Source of the DNA: Christensenellaceae bacterium
Lineage (GTDB): Bacteria; Bacillota; Clostridia; Christensenellales; Christensenellaceae
Direction of reading: 5' to 3'
NCBI GenBank assembly: GCA_017523755.1
Contig: JAFWWA010000038.1
Location: 62,001 to 126,000, forward strand
Length of the DNA stretch: 64,000 nt
Shown: positions 8,076-17,221 of the stretch, piece after piece
Layout of the letters: each line of letters begins with the position of its first letter
Position numbering within the stretch: position 1 is the first letter of the stretch
The notes under the pieces: generated by a model
Databases searched by the model: none
What the model was told of the DNA's origin: nothing
Seen by the model: the letters and a program-made list of their open reading frames with translations, nothing else
Program-made: the position numbers and the translations under genes

Positions 8076-8532
8076 TCCCGCTGTTCCTGAAAATAGTTTT
8101 GTCGTAGAAGATCAGATAGATTATGAAAAGGATGGAACCTATCGTAATGAATGAATCTGCGGCATTGAACACCGCGAAGTCCACAAAGACCGGGTCGATG
8201 AAATCTATAACGAATCCTCTTATGATACGGTCTATTGCGTTTCCGGCAGCTCCTCCGGCTATCATCGAAAGAGAGACAGAGAAGAGCTTTCCGCATTCTT
8301 TTGAGTATTTTATAAGAGCGTAGACCATGACTCCGGTCATTATAACGGAAACAGCGGCTAGAAAAGCGGTCTGATCCTTTAAAAGACCGAATGCCATGCC
8401 GGTGTTCTTGACATAATGAAGCCTTATGACACCAGGGATGATATCATAAGGACTTAAAAGCCTGATAGAAGCGATGTGTTTCGTTATCTGATCGATAATA
8501 ACAGATAAGATGATTATAACGGTTTCTAGCAT
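8056..8532 (-). CDS. lspA: Signal peptidase II (lipoprotein signal peptidase)
   Basis: A 158-residue membrane aspartyl protease with four hydrophobic segments. Conserved elements are NTGMAFGLL, GGAAGNAIDRIIRGFVIDFID (first catalytic Asp in the NxxDR region) and FNAADSFITIG (second catalytic Asp). It cleaves prolipoprotein signal peptides before the lipidated Cys. A lipoprotein with a suitable lipobox is encoded in this window at 32620-33588. Gene length is typical; it starts 16 bases after divIVA. Confidence 0.96.
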   Translation of the reverse strand: MLETVIIILSVIIDQITKHIASIRLLSPYDIIPGVIRLHYVKNTGMAFGLLKDQTAFLAAVSVIMTGVMVYALIKYSKECGKLFSVSLSMIAGGAAGNAIDRIIRGFVIDFIDPVFVDFAVFNAADSFITIGSILFIIYLIFYDKTIFRNSGNDIKSS

Positions 8533-8548
8533 AGGGGAGTGGAGACAG

Positions 8549-9205
8549 TTAAAGCTCCTGGATAAGCTTCCTTAAGTCATCTTCGGTCTGGGGAAGATCC
8601 TCATAGATGGACTTAAGCTCGATATGTCCTTCCTCATGATCCTCTGTTTCTTCAGTATCAGGAACTTCCTCGGCTTCTGGAACGGTATCCTGGGAAACTG
8701 CATAGTTCTCGGCTTCACGTGCTTCTTCTGAAGCGGCCCACATCTGATCCGAAGAAAAATCAGTCTGGAATCTGTTCTTTTCGTTCTCGATATCCTCGAG
8801 TATCCTTGCCTTGAAATCGTTCTCAAACGCCTTAAGCCTGTTGAGTCTCGACAGTGTCTCTTCGACATCATTTAAGGCATTGCTTTTGATCTCTTCGGCT
8901 TCCCTGTTGGCATTGTCAAGTATGCTCGAAGCTTCCTGTCTTGAATCCTCGAGGATCTTTGAAGCTTCCTCCTGAGCATCGGCAATAGTTTTCTGAGCGG
9001 TCTCTTCGGCTGCGATGAGTGATCTTGCAAGCGCGCTTTCCTGTTTTTTGTATTCTTCCACTTTGGTCCTGAGATCCTGATTCTCACTGTTCAGGTTGTT
9101 TATGCTGCCCTGGATCTCTTTAAGATATGAATGGACGGAAAACTCGTCAAGACCGCCGCGCTTTGCCTTTGGGAATTCCTTTCCTGTTAAGTTACTGATG
9201 TCCAT
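8549..9205 (-). CDS. DivIVA domain protein
   Basis: A 218-residue protein. The N-terminus (MDISNLTGKEFPKAKRGGLDEFSVHSYLKEI) resembles the DivIVA lipid-binding region, with a reordered lead-in. A long coiled coil spans about residues 30-150 (repeated Glu/Ala/Lys heptads such as AEETAQKTIADAQEEASKIL), and the tail is acidic. DivIVA recruits partners to curved membrane at septum and poles. The start at 9205 has GGAGG at 9210-9214; an upstream in-frame ATG at 9244 lies within a hairpin. Neighbours sepF and lspA support a division role. Confidence 0.85.
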   Translation of the reverse strand: MDISNLTGKEFPKAKRGGLDEFSVHSYLKEIQGSINNLNSENQDLRTKVEEYKKQESALARSLIAAEETAQKTIADAQEEASKILEDSRQEASSILDNANREAEEIKSNALNDVEETLSRLNRLKAFENDFKARILEDIENEKNRFQTDFSSDQMWAASEEAREAENYAVSQDTVPEAEEVPDTEETEDHEEGHIELKSIYEDLPQTEDDLRKLIQEL

Positions 9206-9223
9206 GATTCCTCCAAAAGGGTA

Positions 9224-9272
9224 TGAAAAACAATATATGCTCAAAATCTATCTCTAAAAATTGAGCATATAT
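9224..9272 (-). terminator. Hairpin with T-tract between sepF and divIVA
   Basis: A perfect 12-bp inverted repeat, ATATATGCTCAA (9233-9244) and TTGAGCATATAT (9261-9272), with a 16-base loop, is followed on the minus strand by TTGTTTTTC. It would act as a partial terminator or RNA-stability element inside the division operon. Confidence 0.6.
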
Positions 9273-9298
9273 CATTTCGTTATTGTTAAAGTCAGTTA

Positions 9299-9880
9299 TC
9301 AGTTGAAGTTTTCTCTTAAGTAGATGTTGTCATCAGCAGTATCGTTCGTTCCGACCGATATCGAGATATTGGAAGGAGTGACAGCGTAGATGTTGCGTCC
9401 TGCTTTTTCGATATTGCCGTTAAGAGCCATGACAGCACCGGATACGAAATCGAGAATCCTCTGAGCAAGCTTCACATCGATCTCATCGATGTTGATGATT
9501 ATGGGCCTGCGGGATCTGAGGTTGTCGATTATGATCGTAGCATCTTCATATGACTGAGGATGGAAGATCTTGAGCATGACACCGCTGTTGCTGGTATCTC
9601 TGTAATTGTCAGCTATGTTGATAAGGTTGCCGGATGAACGTTTCCTTGAAGAGAATACCGACTGCTGTTCTTCTTCCTTCTCGGCCCTTTCGCGGGACCT
9701 TTCCTGACGGTAGACTCTTGAAGGTCTCTGTCTCTCAGGAGCAGCAGCCCTGATGGGCTCTTCGATGACTTCTTCGGTTACGGTCTCTTCCGTATCATCA
9801 ACATAATTAACTTCATCTTCGATCGGTTCAAGTCCGATCAAGGTGGTGAACTTGTTCCACCCGTCTCTGAATTTTCCCAT
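9299..9880 (-). CDS. sepF: Cell division protein SepF
   Basis: A 193-residue protein with the N-terminal amphipathic membrane-binding helix (MGKFRDGWNKFTTLIGL), a variable Glu/Arg-rich linker (about 25-95) and the SepF core (about 98-185: VMLKIFHPQSYEDATIIIDN, RRPIIINIDEID, QRILDFVSGAVMALNG). SepF polymerises, bundles FtsZ and tethers it to the membrane. It lies between the PLPHP gene and divIVA, the ylmE-ylmF order found across Firmicutes. Confidence 0.96.
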   Translation of the reverse strand: MGKFRDGWNKFTTLIGLEPIEDEVNYVDDTEETVTEEVIEEPIRAAAPERQRPSRVYRQERSRERAEKEEEQQSVFSSRKRSSGNLINIADNYRDTSNSGVMLKIFHPQSYEDATIIIDNLRSRRPIIINIDEIDVKLAQRILDFVSGAVMALNGNIEKAGRNIYAVTPSNISISVGTNDTADDNIYLRENFN

Positions 9881-9963
9881 GATATCCCCCTACTTTATCT
9901 TAGAAAAATGTTGTAATCCTCACTATACAACTATATATACCGCTTTGCGGTAACTATTCTGTT

Positions 9964-10662
9964 TTACTGCCTTTTCCCGAAGATCGACGTTCCGATGCGG
10001 ACCATCGTCGCACCTTCCTTTATCGCAGCTCTGAAATCTCCGGACATTCCCATCGAGAGCTCAGGTCTGTCGGTTTTGAAAAAGGAGCGGTATCTCTCAG
10101 ACATCCTTCTCAGCCTATCGAAATAAGGTCTTGCCTCATCGTCCTTCGTATCATAGGGAGCGATAGTCATCATACCGAGCAGCCTCACATGCCCGCAGCT
10201 TTCTATCTTCCCCAAAAACTCTTCAATTTCGTTTTCGCTGATCCCTGACTTTGACGCTTCCCCTGAAGTGTTTACTTCGAGGAGACAGTCTGTCACGGTA
10301 TCGTTTATACGGCCGAGCCTTTCAAGCTCGAGAAGGGTCGATTCTGTGCACAAAGAATGTATAAGTATATCCTTCATTATTATATACTTAACTTTATTTT
10401 TTTGCAACTGTCCGATAAGGTTCCAGCGAATATTTTTTTCGGAAATTTCGCCGATTTTACGGACAAGTTCCTGCGGTCTGTTCTCTCCGAACGATATCTG
10501 TCCGGCCCTTAATGCCAGCTCTATGTCGGAGGAGGGCATCGTCTTTGAAACCGCTATGAGCTCTATGCCCGAAGGATCCCTGCCGCAGCTGTTTGCCGTA
10601 TCGGTTATCTCATCTCTTATGCGCTTTATATTGTCACTTATCTCAGAGAATCTATCTTTCAT
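9964..10662 (-). CDS. YggS/YlmE family PLP homeostasis protein
   Basis: A 232-residue single-domain alanine-racemase-fold protein. It carries ELIAVSKTMPSSDIELAL with the PLP-binding Lys, FGENRPQELVRKI, WNLIGQLQKNKVKYI, GLMTIAPY-type motif (LLGMMTIAPY) and the C-terminal SMGMSGDFRAAIKEGATMVRIGTSIFG. These proteins bind PLP without a known catalytic turnover and help balance B6 and amino acid pools. It overlaps the hlyD-like gene by 11 bases and precedes sepF. Confidence 0.93.
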   Translation of the reverse strand: MKDRFSEISDNIKRIRDEITDTANSCGRDPSGIELIAVSKTMPSSDIELALRAGQISFGENRPQELVRKIGEISEKNIRWNLIGQLQKNKVKYIIMKDILIHSLCTESTLLELERLGRINDTVTDCLLEVNTSGEASKSGISENEIEEFLGKIESCGHVRLLGMMTIAPYDTKDDEARPYFDRLRRMSERYRSFFKTDRPELSMGMSGDFRAAIKEGATMVRIGTSIFGKRQ

Positions 10663-11881
10663 ATATTATGCTCGACTTTCCTAAGGAAACACCATCCTTG
10701 GCTTCCACAATACAGTATCCGTCCCTGTCGATCAGTATGTTTACCGGGACAAACTGTTTCTTTCCCTCCGCGTTCCTGATATAGACTCCGTTCTCATCCT
10801 TCGATCTGAATATCGATTTTCTTGAGACCTTGAGGCCTGAATAATCGAATTCAATATCCATGATGACTGAGCGCTGGAGGAGAAGTTCCTTCAAGCTGTC
10901 GGCAAATTCAAGGTAATAGATGTATTTTTTCCCGGATTCAGTGTATCCGTCGACTGTCGCGTGGTACCTTATATCCCTGTCGCCGTCGATATAGACATTG
11001 AATATGTTGTTGTTCTCAAATTCCGGTATGACCGTATCTGAGATCATGCAGATGTACCACTCATGCTCGTTTACGAGCCTGTAAAGCGGGCGTGCCGCAT
11101 TGGTATCGGGTATCGTGTAGTAGATCTTTCCGTTTACTATGTCAGTGAGCTGCTGGGCGGTGAGCTTCTTCATGTTGTCGGGAGTGAGGAGCGTCTCGCA
11201 GCCGTCGAAATAGAAGCTTATAAGGCCGTCGCCCGCAGCGGTTATGGTCTTTCTCCACTCGTCGATCCTTGCGGTAAGAAATGCTTCCTGCTCTATATAT
11301 CCGTTTAGCGTGTCGTCTTCCTGTACGGATTCGTAGAGAAGATCTGAACGTTCCGACATCAGATGCCTTAATTCGGTCTCTGCCGAGAACAGGTCGCCGT
11401 CGGCTCTTCCGTCAAGAAGCCTGGATATCTGATTGGACATCTGCTGTATCTTCTTGTTGTATGTGGTAAGTTCCTCGGGGATGCCCTGCGATTCAAGGCT
11501 TGTGAGCTGATAATCCATTATCTTATTCTCGAGGTTCTTTAACTGTGAGACTATGCTGTCGCTGTAGTCCCATGTGTATACGTCTGCGATGACTGCGCCT
11601 GACGATACATGCTGGCCTTCCTTGGCTATGAAAACGGATTTACCGTAATTCTCTGTCTGGTAAAGCGTCTCTTTCCTTATAACTATACCGGTCCCGGACA
11701 TACTGAAGCCGATCGTTCCCTCTTCGACCGGCACCGTATGCTGCGCGGTGGCAATAAGGACGATGACTGCTGCGATTATGCCAAGAAGTATACCTGCGAA
11801 TATGAAGAATCTGGGCTGTACCCTTATTCCTTTTCTGTTTGATTTGGAAGACCTTGCCGAGGCTCTTCTTCTTTCCTGCAT
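10652..11881 (-). CDS. HlyD-like membrane-anchored secretion/adaptor protein of the sepF cluster
   Basis: A 409-residue protein with a basic cytoplasmic N-terminus, one membrane segment (about residues 25-47, FIFAGILLGIIAAVIVLIAT) and a large outside part. The outside part has a lipoyl/barrel-sandwich-like region (GIVIRKETLY, SVFIAKEGQHVSSGAVIADVYTW), a helical hairpin (about 130-210) and a beta-rich C-terminus. This is the HlyD/membrane-fusion layout but without an adjacent ABC transporter. Similar genes often head sepF clusters in Clostridia, so a role at the septal envelope is inferred. The start has a strong GGAGG. Confidence 0.75.
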   Translation of the reverse strand: MQERRRASARSSKSNRKGIRVQPRFFIFAGILLGIIAAVIVLIATAQHTVPVEEGTIGFSMSGTGIVIRKETLYQTENYGKSVFIAKEGQHVSSGAVIADVYTWDYSDSIVSQLKNLENKIMDYQLTSLESQGIPEELTTYNKKIQQMSNQISRLLDGRADGDLFSAETELRHLMSERSDLLYESVQEDDTLNGYIEQEAFLTARIDEWRKTITAAGDGLISFYFDGCETLLTPDNMKKLTAQQLTDIVNGKIYYTIPDTNAARPLYRLVNEHEWYICMISDTVIPEFENNNIFNVYIDGDRDIRYHATVDGYTESGKKYIYYLEFADSLKELLLQRSVIMDIEFDYSGLKVSRKSIFRSKDENGVYIRNAEGKKQFVPVNILIDRDGYCIVEAKDGVSLGKSSIIYER

Positions 11882-11913
11882 ATCGATCCTCCGGACCTGT
11901 TTTTGATTTATAT

Positions 11914-11942
11914 ATTATAGCAAATTTGTCGCCGTGTATAAA
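11914..11942 (-). promoter_or_regulatory. Predicted sigma-A promoter of the division operon
   Basis: On the minus strand TTTATA (11937-11942), a 17-base spacer and a perfect TATAAT (11914-11919) lie about 35 bases upstream of the hlyD-like start. Confidence 0.6.
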
Positions 11943-11994
11943 CATAAAAGCCCACCAAAATGCATAAAAGTTGAAATGTTCATGCTTTTGCAAC

Positions 11995-12026
11995 AAAAAA
12001 AGCCCCGCATCGTAACATGCAGGGCT
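11995..12026 (-). terminator. Terminator after the AICAR transformylase gene
   Basis: On the minus strand AGCCCTGCAT / ATGCGGGGCT (one G-U pair) with a 6-base loop is followed by seven T. It lies 14 bases beyond the original stop codon at 12040-12042, which supports the original 3' end of the gene. Confidence 0.85.
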
Positions 12027-12039
12027 ATGGGTCCGTATC

Positions 12040-13224
12040 TTAATGGTGGAAGAGCCTCATGCCGGTAAAGGCCATGACCATTCCGTATCTGTCGCAGGTC
12101 TCTATGACGTCGTCGTCCCTTATGGAACCGCCGGGTTCCGCCACTTATGTCACGCCGCTCCTTCTTGCGCGCTCTATGTTGTCTCCGAAGGGGAAGAACG
12201 CGTCACTTCCGAGCGCTACGCCGGTAATGGTGCTGAGGTATTTCCTCTGCTCGGATTTGGTGAAGGCTTCAGGCTTCCTGGTGAAGAATTTCTGCCACTG
12301 GCCGTCATCAAGCACGTCTTCCGGGAAATCTCCGAGATAAACGTCGATCGCGTTGTCTCTCTCAGCGCGGCCGAGCTTTTCGATGAAGGGAAGTGAAAGC
12401 ACCTGCTCTGACTGTCTTAAGTGCCAGAAATCGGCCTTTCCGCCCGCCAGCCTCGTGCAGTGTATCCTTGACTGCTGTCCTGCGCCTACACCTATTCCCT
12501 GGCCGTCCGCTACATAGCATACCGAGTTCGACTGGGTGTATTTAAGTATTATGAGAGAGATGATGAGGTCTTTTACCGCGGTCTCGGGAAGTTCTTTGTT
12601 CTTCGTTACGATATTGGCAAGGAGATCCCTGTCGATTCTGAAATTGTTGCGGCCCTGTTCGAAGGTCACACCGAAGACCTGCTTTCTCTCAACGGGATCA
12701 GGTACATAGGAGGGGTCTATTTTTACTATATTATAATTTCCGTTCTTTTTCTTCTTGAGTATCTCAAGAGCCTCGTCCGAATAGGACGGAGCTATGACGC
12801 CGTCGGATACCTCGCGCCTTATGAGCCTTGCTGTCGTTGCGTCACATTCGTCTGAAAGGGCGATCCAGTCTCCGAAGGAGGACATCCTGTCTGTTCCTCT
12901 TGCCCTTGCGTAAGCGCAGGCGAGGGGAGAGTCATCAAGTCCCTTGATATCGTCGACGAAGCAGGCTTTCTTAAGAGTATCGGGAAGTATCCTTCCGATT
13001 GCAGCAGAGGTAGGGCTCACATGTTTGAAGGAAGTGGCGCAGGTCTCGCCCAGGATATCCTTTATCTCCTTTACGAGCTGCCAGCTGTTGAAAGCGTCAA
13101 GGAAGTTGATATAGCCCGGACGTCCGGAAAGGATCTCTATAGGGAGATCGCCGCCGTTCGACATGAATATGCGGGCAGGTTTCTGATTGGGGTTGCATCC
13201 GTACTTGAGTTCAAATTCTTTCAT
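12040..13224 (-). pseudogene. purH: Stand-alone AICAR transformylase (PurH C-terminal-type) interrupted by an in-frame TAA
   Basis: The frame encodes the formyltransferase that turns AICAR into FAICAR in purine synthesis, without the IMP cyclohydrolase domain, as in Clostridia that carry that activity separately. Visible motifs are LKYGCNPNQKPARIF, TSFKHVSPTSAA (Lys-His catalytic pair), SDGVIAPSYSDEAL, GVGAGQQSRIHCTRLAG and GSDAFFPFGDNIERA. After RRSGVT a TAA (12145-12147) replaces the tyrosine codon expected in GVTYVAEPGGS. The same frame then continues for 34 conserved-looking codons, [17 protein letters not shown] and on to MRLFHH, before TAA at 12040. The truncated product would be 359 instead of 394 residues and would lack the conserved C-terminus. 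A base-call error is the main alternative. Confidence 0.9.
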
Positions 13225-13500
13225 ATCTTTATTCCTTTAAAATATTGATCCGTAAAATATATGGGTATGTCCTTACTGTATGGGAGCATACCTTCAGGGA
13301 CGGCAGAGCGTCCTTTAAAAAATTTAACATAAGGTACGGTCAAAATCAACTGAAAACGATATATTTACCGGATAAATGAAAGTGATTTTATGTAGATATA
13401 CGAATATAATCTATGAAGATCGTGCGTAATGTTCGGAAATCAGGCCCTGGGACCTTCTTTATTTGTTTACAGTTAGGACATAAAAAAATCATCAAAACTA
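13225..13500. other. Divergent intergenic region between purH and hrcA
   Basis: No gene is seen. On the minus strand TTGATT, a 17-base spacer and TAAATT make a weak candidate purH promoter, and a short GGACG/CGTCC hairpin lies near 13299-13314. No purine riboswitch consensus was found. Confidence 0.4.
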
Positions 13501-13529
13501 TTGACTCATATGCTGTATGGTGTTATCTT
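13501..13529 (+). promoter_or_regulatory. Predicted vegetative promoter of the heat-shock operon
   Basis: TTGACT (13501-13506), a 17-base spacer and TATCTT (13524-13529) lie directly upstream of the CIRCE element, the arrangement expected for HrcA repression of a sigma-A promoter. Confidence 0.65.
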
Positions 13530-13540
13530 AATTACAGATG

Positions 13541-13567
13541 TTAGCACTCGTATGTGATGAGTGCTAA
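13541..13567 (+). promoter_or_regulatory. CIRCE operator (HrcA binding site)
   Basis: A perfect consensus TTAGCACTC (13541-13549), a 9-base spacer and GAGTGCTAA (13559-13567). HrcA binds this inverted repeat and represses the operon until heat or unfolded protein draws off GroEL. It is the only copy in the window. Confidence 0.98.
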
Positions 13568-13593
13568 TAATTCAGGAAAGGAGTCTGATCACA

Positions 13594-14646
13594 GTGCTTA
13601 CACCGAGAAAACTGGCTATACTTCAGGCGGTTATTGACGAATATATTCTGACCGGTCTGCCGATCGGCTCCAGGACCATCTCAAAAAGAAATGACATGAA
13701 CGTCTCGTCCGCTACCATAAGGAACGAGATGGCCGATCTTGAGGACGATGGTTTCCTCGTACAGCCCCACACCTCGGCCGGAAGGATACCTTCAGATAAG
13801 GCTTACCGTCTTTACGTGAACATGCTCATGCATACGATCGATCTTGATGAGAATGAGAGGAATTCGATAAGAAAGTATTTCGATGTAAAGATGCAGGAGA
13901 TCGAGCAGCTGATAGGTGTAACTGCACAGGCGCTTTCGGAGACTACAAAACTGACAAGCGTAGTGATAGGTCCCCAGACCTCACAGCTGAAGCTCAAAAG
14001 GGTCCAACTCGTAAAGATCGCAGATACGACGGCTCTAATAGTATTCGTTATGGATACCGGAGTCATAAGGAATATGACAGTCCAGATACCTCAGGATATC
14101 ACTCCTGAATATCTCGAAGCTCTCTCCCAGTCGCTTTCAAAATGCGTCGAGGACAAAACGATGCAGGAGGCTGTGAACGAGATCAGGAACTCCTTCAGTC
14201 TAGAGAAGGGAGAGAACAGAAGGCTGCTCGATACTGTCATAGATACAGTCTCGAAGAGCGATTCGGAAGTCCAGGAAAGGAACATCATATTCGGCGGGAC
14301 AGAGAACATTTTCAATCATCCCGAATACAGGAATATAGATAAGGCAAGGGATTTCCTGAAGCTTCTTGAAAAGAAGGACAATATTTACAATATGATGTCG
14401 AAGGCGACCGATATGGAGTTCTCCATAAAGATAGGCGCTGAGAATGACATAGACCAGCTTAAGGATATGAGCGTCGTCATGGCGACATATAAGTTCGGCA
14501 ACAGTAAGATAGGATCATTCGGTGTCATAGGGCCCACAAGGATGAACTACGGCAAGATAATGAGTATCCTTTCGTACGTCGGGAGCAACATCTCAAGTAT
14601 ACTGAACTATATGATCGATGATGATGACGGTCTGTATTTAAAATAA
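13594..14646 (+). CDS. hrcA: Heat-inducible transcription repressor HrcA
   Basis: A 350-residue repressor with an N-terminal winged helix (LTPRKLAILQAVIDEYILTG, GSRTISKR, SSATIRNEMADLEDDGFL, HTSAGRIPSDKAYRLYV) and the HrcA C-terminal sensor region ending GVIGPTRMNYGKIMSILSYV. The GTG at 13594 is chosen because AAGGAG lies 10 bases upstream and it yields the standard N-terminus; an earlier in-frame GTG at 13561 lies inside the CIRCE element. First gene of hrcA-grpE-dnaK-dnaJ, so it is autoregulated. Confidence 0.96.
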   Translation: MLTPRKLAILQAVIDEYILTGLPIGSRTISKRNDMNVSSATIRNEMADLEDDGFLVQPHTSAGRIPSDKAYRLYVNMLMHTIDLDENERNSIRKYFDVKMQEIEQLIGVTAQALSETTKLTSVVIGPQTSQLKLKRVQLVKIADTTALIVFVMDTGVIRNMTVQIPQDITPEYLEALSQSLSKCVEDKTMQEAVNEIRNSFSLEKGENRRLLDTVIDTVSKSDSEVQERNIIFGGTENIFNHPEYRNIDKARDFLKLLEKKDNIYNMMSKATDMEFSIKIGAENDIDQLKDMSVVMATYKFGNSKIGSFGVIGPTRMNYGKIMSILSYVGSNISSILNYMIDDDDGLYLK

Positions 14647-14663
14647 AGATTTAGGAGCAGATG

Positions 14664-15257
14664 ATGGCAAGATCCAGAAAATCAGAAAAAGAAAATCTTG
14701 AGAACAGGATCGAAAATGAAACAGCGGCAGAAGAGCAGGTGAAGGAGGAAACTCCCGAAACAACAGCCGAAGGACAGGATGAAGAAAAAAAGGCTGATGA
14801 GACGCCTGATCTCAGTGAAGAACTTGAGAAGGTGACAGAGGAGCTTGAAAAATACAAGGATCTGTATCTGAGAGCTAGAGCCGATTTCGAGAACAACAGG
14901 AAGAGGAACGAAGGCATCAGGCAGACCTCATATACCGACGGAAAGACGGACGCAGTGGAAAAGATCCTTCCCGTCGGAGACAACTTTGAAAGAGCTCTTG
15001 ATGCTGCAAAAGATGATGAAGCTATAAGGGCAGGCATAGAACTGATACAGAAACAGTTTGAAAAGGCGCTCACCGATCTGGGCGTTAACGAGATAGATGC
15101 CCTTGGAAAGCCTTTCGATCCCAACCTGCACAATGCTGTGATGCAGCAGCCCGCAGGGGAAGGCGAAGAGCATGGTACCGTAAAGAAGGTGCTCTTAAAG
15201 GGATACAAGATCGGAGATAAAGTAGTAAGACACAGTATGGTAATCGTAGCTGAGTAA
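14664..15257 (+). CDS. grpE: Nucleotide exchange factor GrpE
   Basis: A 197-residue protein with an acidic, disordered N-terminus (about 1-55, Glu-rich), the dimerising helix (DLSEELEKVTEELEKYKDLYLRARADFENNRKR) and the beta domain GVNEIDALGKPFDPNLHNAV. It drives ADP release from DnaK. ATG 14664 is 6 bases from AGGAG; an ATG at 14661 is the alternative and is only 3 bases away. It lies 14-17 bases after hrcA and 15 bases before dnaK. Confidence 0.96.
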   Translation: MARSRKSEKENLENRIENETAAEEQVKEETPETTAEGQDEEKKADETPDLSEELEKVTEELEKYKDLYLRARADFENNRKRNEGIRQTSYTDGKTDAVEKILPVGDNFERALDAAKDDEAIRAGIELIQKQFEKALTDLGVNEIDALGKPFDPNLHNAVMQQPAGEGEEHGTVKKVLLKGYKIGDKVVRHSMVIVAE

Positions 15258-15272
15258 TAGGAGGAATATAAT

Positions 15273-17138
15273 ATGGCAAAGATTATAGGTATTGACCTTG
15301 GAACAACAAACTCATGTGTTGCAGTCATGGAAGGCGGAGAGCCGGTCGTGATTCCCAACGCCGAAGGCGCAAGGACCACAGCTTCCGTAGTCGCATTTAC
15401 CAAGAACGGCGAAAGGCTCGTCGGTCAGGTAGCAAAAAGACAGATGGTCACGAACCATGACAGGACGATTAGCTCTATCAAGAGAGATATGGGCAGTGAC
15501 AGAAGAGTAACGATAGATGGAAAGAGCTACAGCCCTCAGGAGATATCGGCAATGATCCTCCAGAAGCTGAAGACCGATGCTGAAGCATATCTTGGAGAGA
15601 CTGTGACGCAGGCTGTTATCACATGCCCCGCTTACTTCACGGACGCACAGAGGCAGGCTACGAAAGATGCCGGCAAGATAGCAGGACTTGATGTTTTAAG
15701 GATAATCAACGAGCCTACAGCAGCAGCGCTTTCTTACGGGCTCGATAAGGAACAGTCCCAGAAGATTCTGGTTTATGACCTTGGTGGCGGCACGTTCGAC
15801 GTATCCCTGCTCGAGATCGGCGACGGCGTAATAGAAGTTCTTGCAACCGCAGGCAACAACAGGCTCGGCGGCGATGACTTCGACCAGAAGATCGTTGACT
15901 GGATGATAGCTGAATTCAAGAGGACCGAAGGTGTGGACCTTTCAAACGACAGCTCTGCGGTACAGAGACTGCGTGATGCTGCCGAGAAGGCAAAGATCGA
16001 CCTTTCCGGCGTTATGCAGACGAATATAAACCTTCCGTTCATCACAATGGATGCATCAGGACCGAAACACCTCGATATGACCCTTACAAGGGCAAAGTTC
16101 GATTCTCTTACCGAAGATCTCGTAAAGAAGACCGAGGGGCCGACGCTCCAGGCTTTAAAGGATGCCGGCATGAATGCTTCGGAAGTCGATAAGGTCATCC
16201 TCGTAGGCGGTTCTTCCAGGATCCCTGCAGTTCAGGATCTTGTCAAGAGACTTATCGGAAAAGAGCCTTTCAAGGGAATCAACCCCGATGAATGCGTTGC
16301 TCTTGGAGCAGCTATACAGGCAGGCGTTATCGGCGGAGAAGTCAAGGACGTCGTTCTTCTCGACGTGACACCTCTTTCCCTCGGTATCGAGACTCTTGGC
16401 GGCGTATGCACCAAGATCATCGACAGGAACACCACGATCCCTGTAAGCAAGAGCCAGATATTCTCAACTGCAGCTGACGGACAGACGAGCGTTGAGATCC
16501 ACGTGCTCCAGGGCGAGCGTCAGATGGCAGCGTCCAACAAGACCCTGGGAAGATTCAATCTTACAGGTATACCCGCTGCTCCCAGAGGAGTACCTCAGAT
16601 ACAGGTCACATTCGATATCGACGCTAACGGAATAGTACATGTTTCCGCTAAGGATCTTGGTACCGGCAACGAGCAGAATATCACGATCACCGCATCCACC
16701 AATCTGTCCGAGGAGGATATCGATAAGGCTGTTAAGGAAGCTGAGAGATTCGCTGAGGAAGACAAGAGGAAGAAGGAAGAGATCGAGACGAGGAATAACG
16801 CTGACTCTCTCGTATACCAGACCGAAAAGACGCTCAAGGATCTTGGTGACAAGGTATCCGCAGAGGACAAGAGAAAGATCGAGGAGAAAGGCGAAGCTGT
16901 CAAGAAGGCTCTTGAGGGCAATGATACCGACGCTATCAAGAGAGCATATGATGATCTGCAGAATGCTTCATACGAAGTTTTCGGTAAGGTATACAGCAAT
17001 GCTAACCCCGGTCAGGATCCGGGACAGGGAGCAGGTTATCAGGATCCCGGTCAGAACACCAGTGCTCATAACAACGGCAGGAACGATGATGTCGTAGACG
17101 CTGATTATGAAGTCATGGATGATGACAAAAACAACTGA
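15273..17138 (+). CDS. dnaK: Molecular chaperone DnaK (Hsp70)
   Basis: A 621-residue Hsp70. The ATPase domain shows [26 protein letters not shown] and [14 protein letters not shown]. The linker [15 protein letters not shown] leads into the beta-sandwich substrate-binding domain and helical lid. The tail is rich in Gly/Gln/Pro ([17 protein letters not shown]) and ends with acidic residues. The length is typical of Firmicutes DnaK, which lack the segment found in Gram-negative nucleotide-binding domains. Expression should follow the CIRCE-controlled promoter. Confidence 0.98.
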   Translation: MAKIIGIDLGTTNSCVAVMEGGEPVVIPNAEGARTTASVVAFTKNGERLVGQVAKRQMVTNHDRTISSIKRDMGSDRRVTIDGKSYSPQEISAMILQKLKTDAEAYLGETVTQAVITCPAYFTDAQRQATKDAGKIAGLDVLRIINEPTAAALSYGLDKEQSQKILVYDLGGGTFDVSLLEIGDGVIEVLATAGNNRLGGDDFDQKIVDWMIAEFKRTEGVDLSNDSSAVQRLRDAAEKAKIDLSGVMQTNINLPFITMDASGPKHLDMTLTRAKFDSLTEDLVKKTEGPTLQALKDAGMNASEVDKVILVGGSSRIPAVQDLVKRLIGKEPFKGINPDECVALGAAIQAGVIGGEVKDVVLLDVTPLSLGIETLGGVCTKIIDRNTTIPVSKSQIFSTAADGQTSVEIHVLQGERQMAASNKTLGRFNLTGIPAAPRGVPQIQVTFDIDANGIVHVSAKDLGTGNEQNITITASTNLSEEDIDKAVKEAERFAEEDKRKKEEIETRNNADSLVYQTEKTLKDLGDKVSAEDKRKIEEKGEAVKKALEGNDTDAIKRAYDDLQNASYEVFGKVYSNANPGQDPGQGAGYQDPGQNTSAHNNGRNDDVVDADYEVMDDDKNN

Positions 17139-17169
17139 TAGCAAAGAATAAAAACGTTTAAGTGCCATG

Positions 17170-17198
17170 AACTGCGGTGCCTTAAAAGTGCCGCAGTT
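17170..17198 (+). other. Hairpin between dnaK and dnaJ
   Basis: An 8-bp perfect stem AACTGCGG / CCGCAGTT (17170-17177 and 17191-17198) is followed by only two further T. It is too weak in U-tract for a strong terminator and probably limits dnaJ read-through or marks an RNA processing point. Confidence 0.45.
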
Positions 17199-17221
17199 TT
17201 GGTGCATGAGAGGATTGGGAT

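Noticed and set aside
12145-12147. Programmed recoding of the purH TAA
   Set aside because: TAA is the normal stop of many genes here, selenocysteine and pyrrolysine use other codons, and no recoding hairpin follows; mutation or sequence error is simpler.
13561-13593. hrcA starting at GTG 13561
   Set aside because: That codon is inside the CIRCE operator and has no ribosome binding site; GTG 13594 has AAGGAG and the standard N-terminus.
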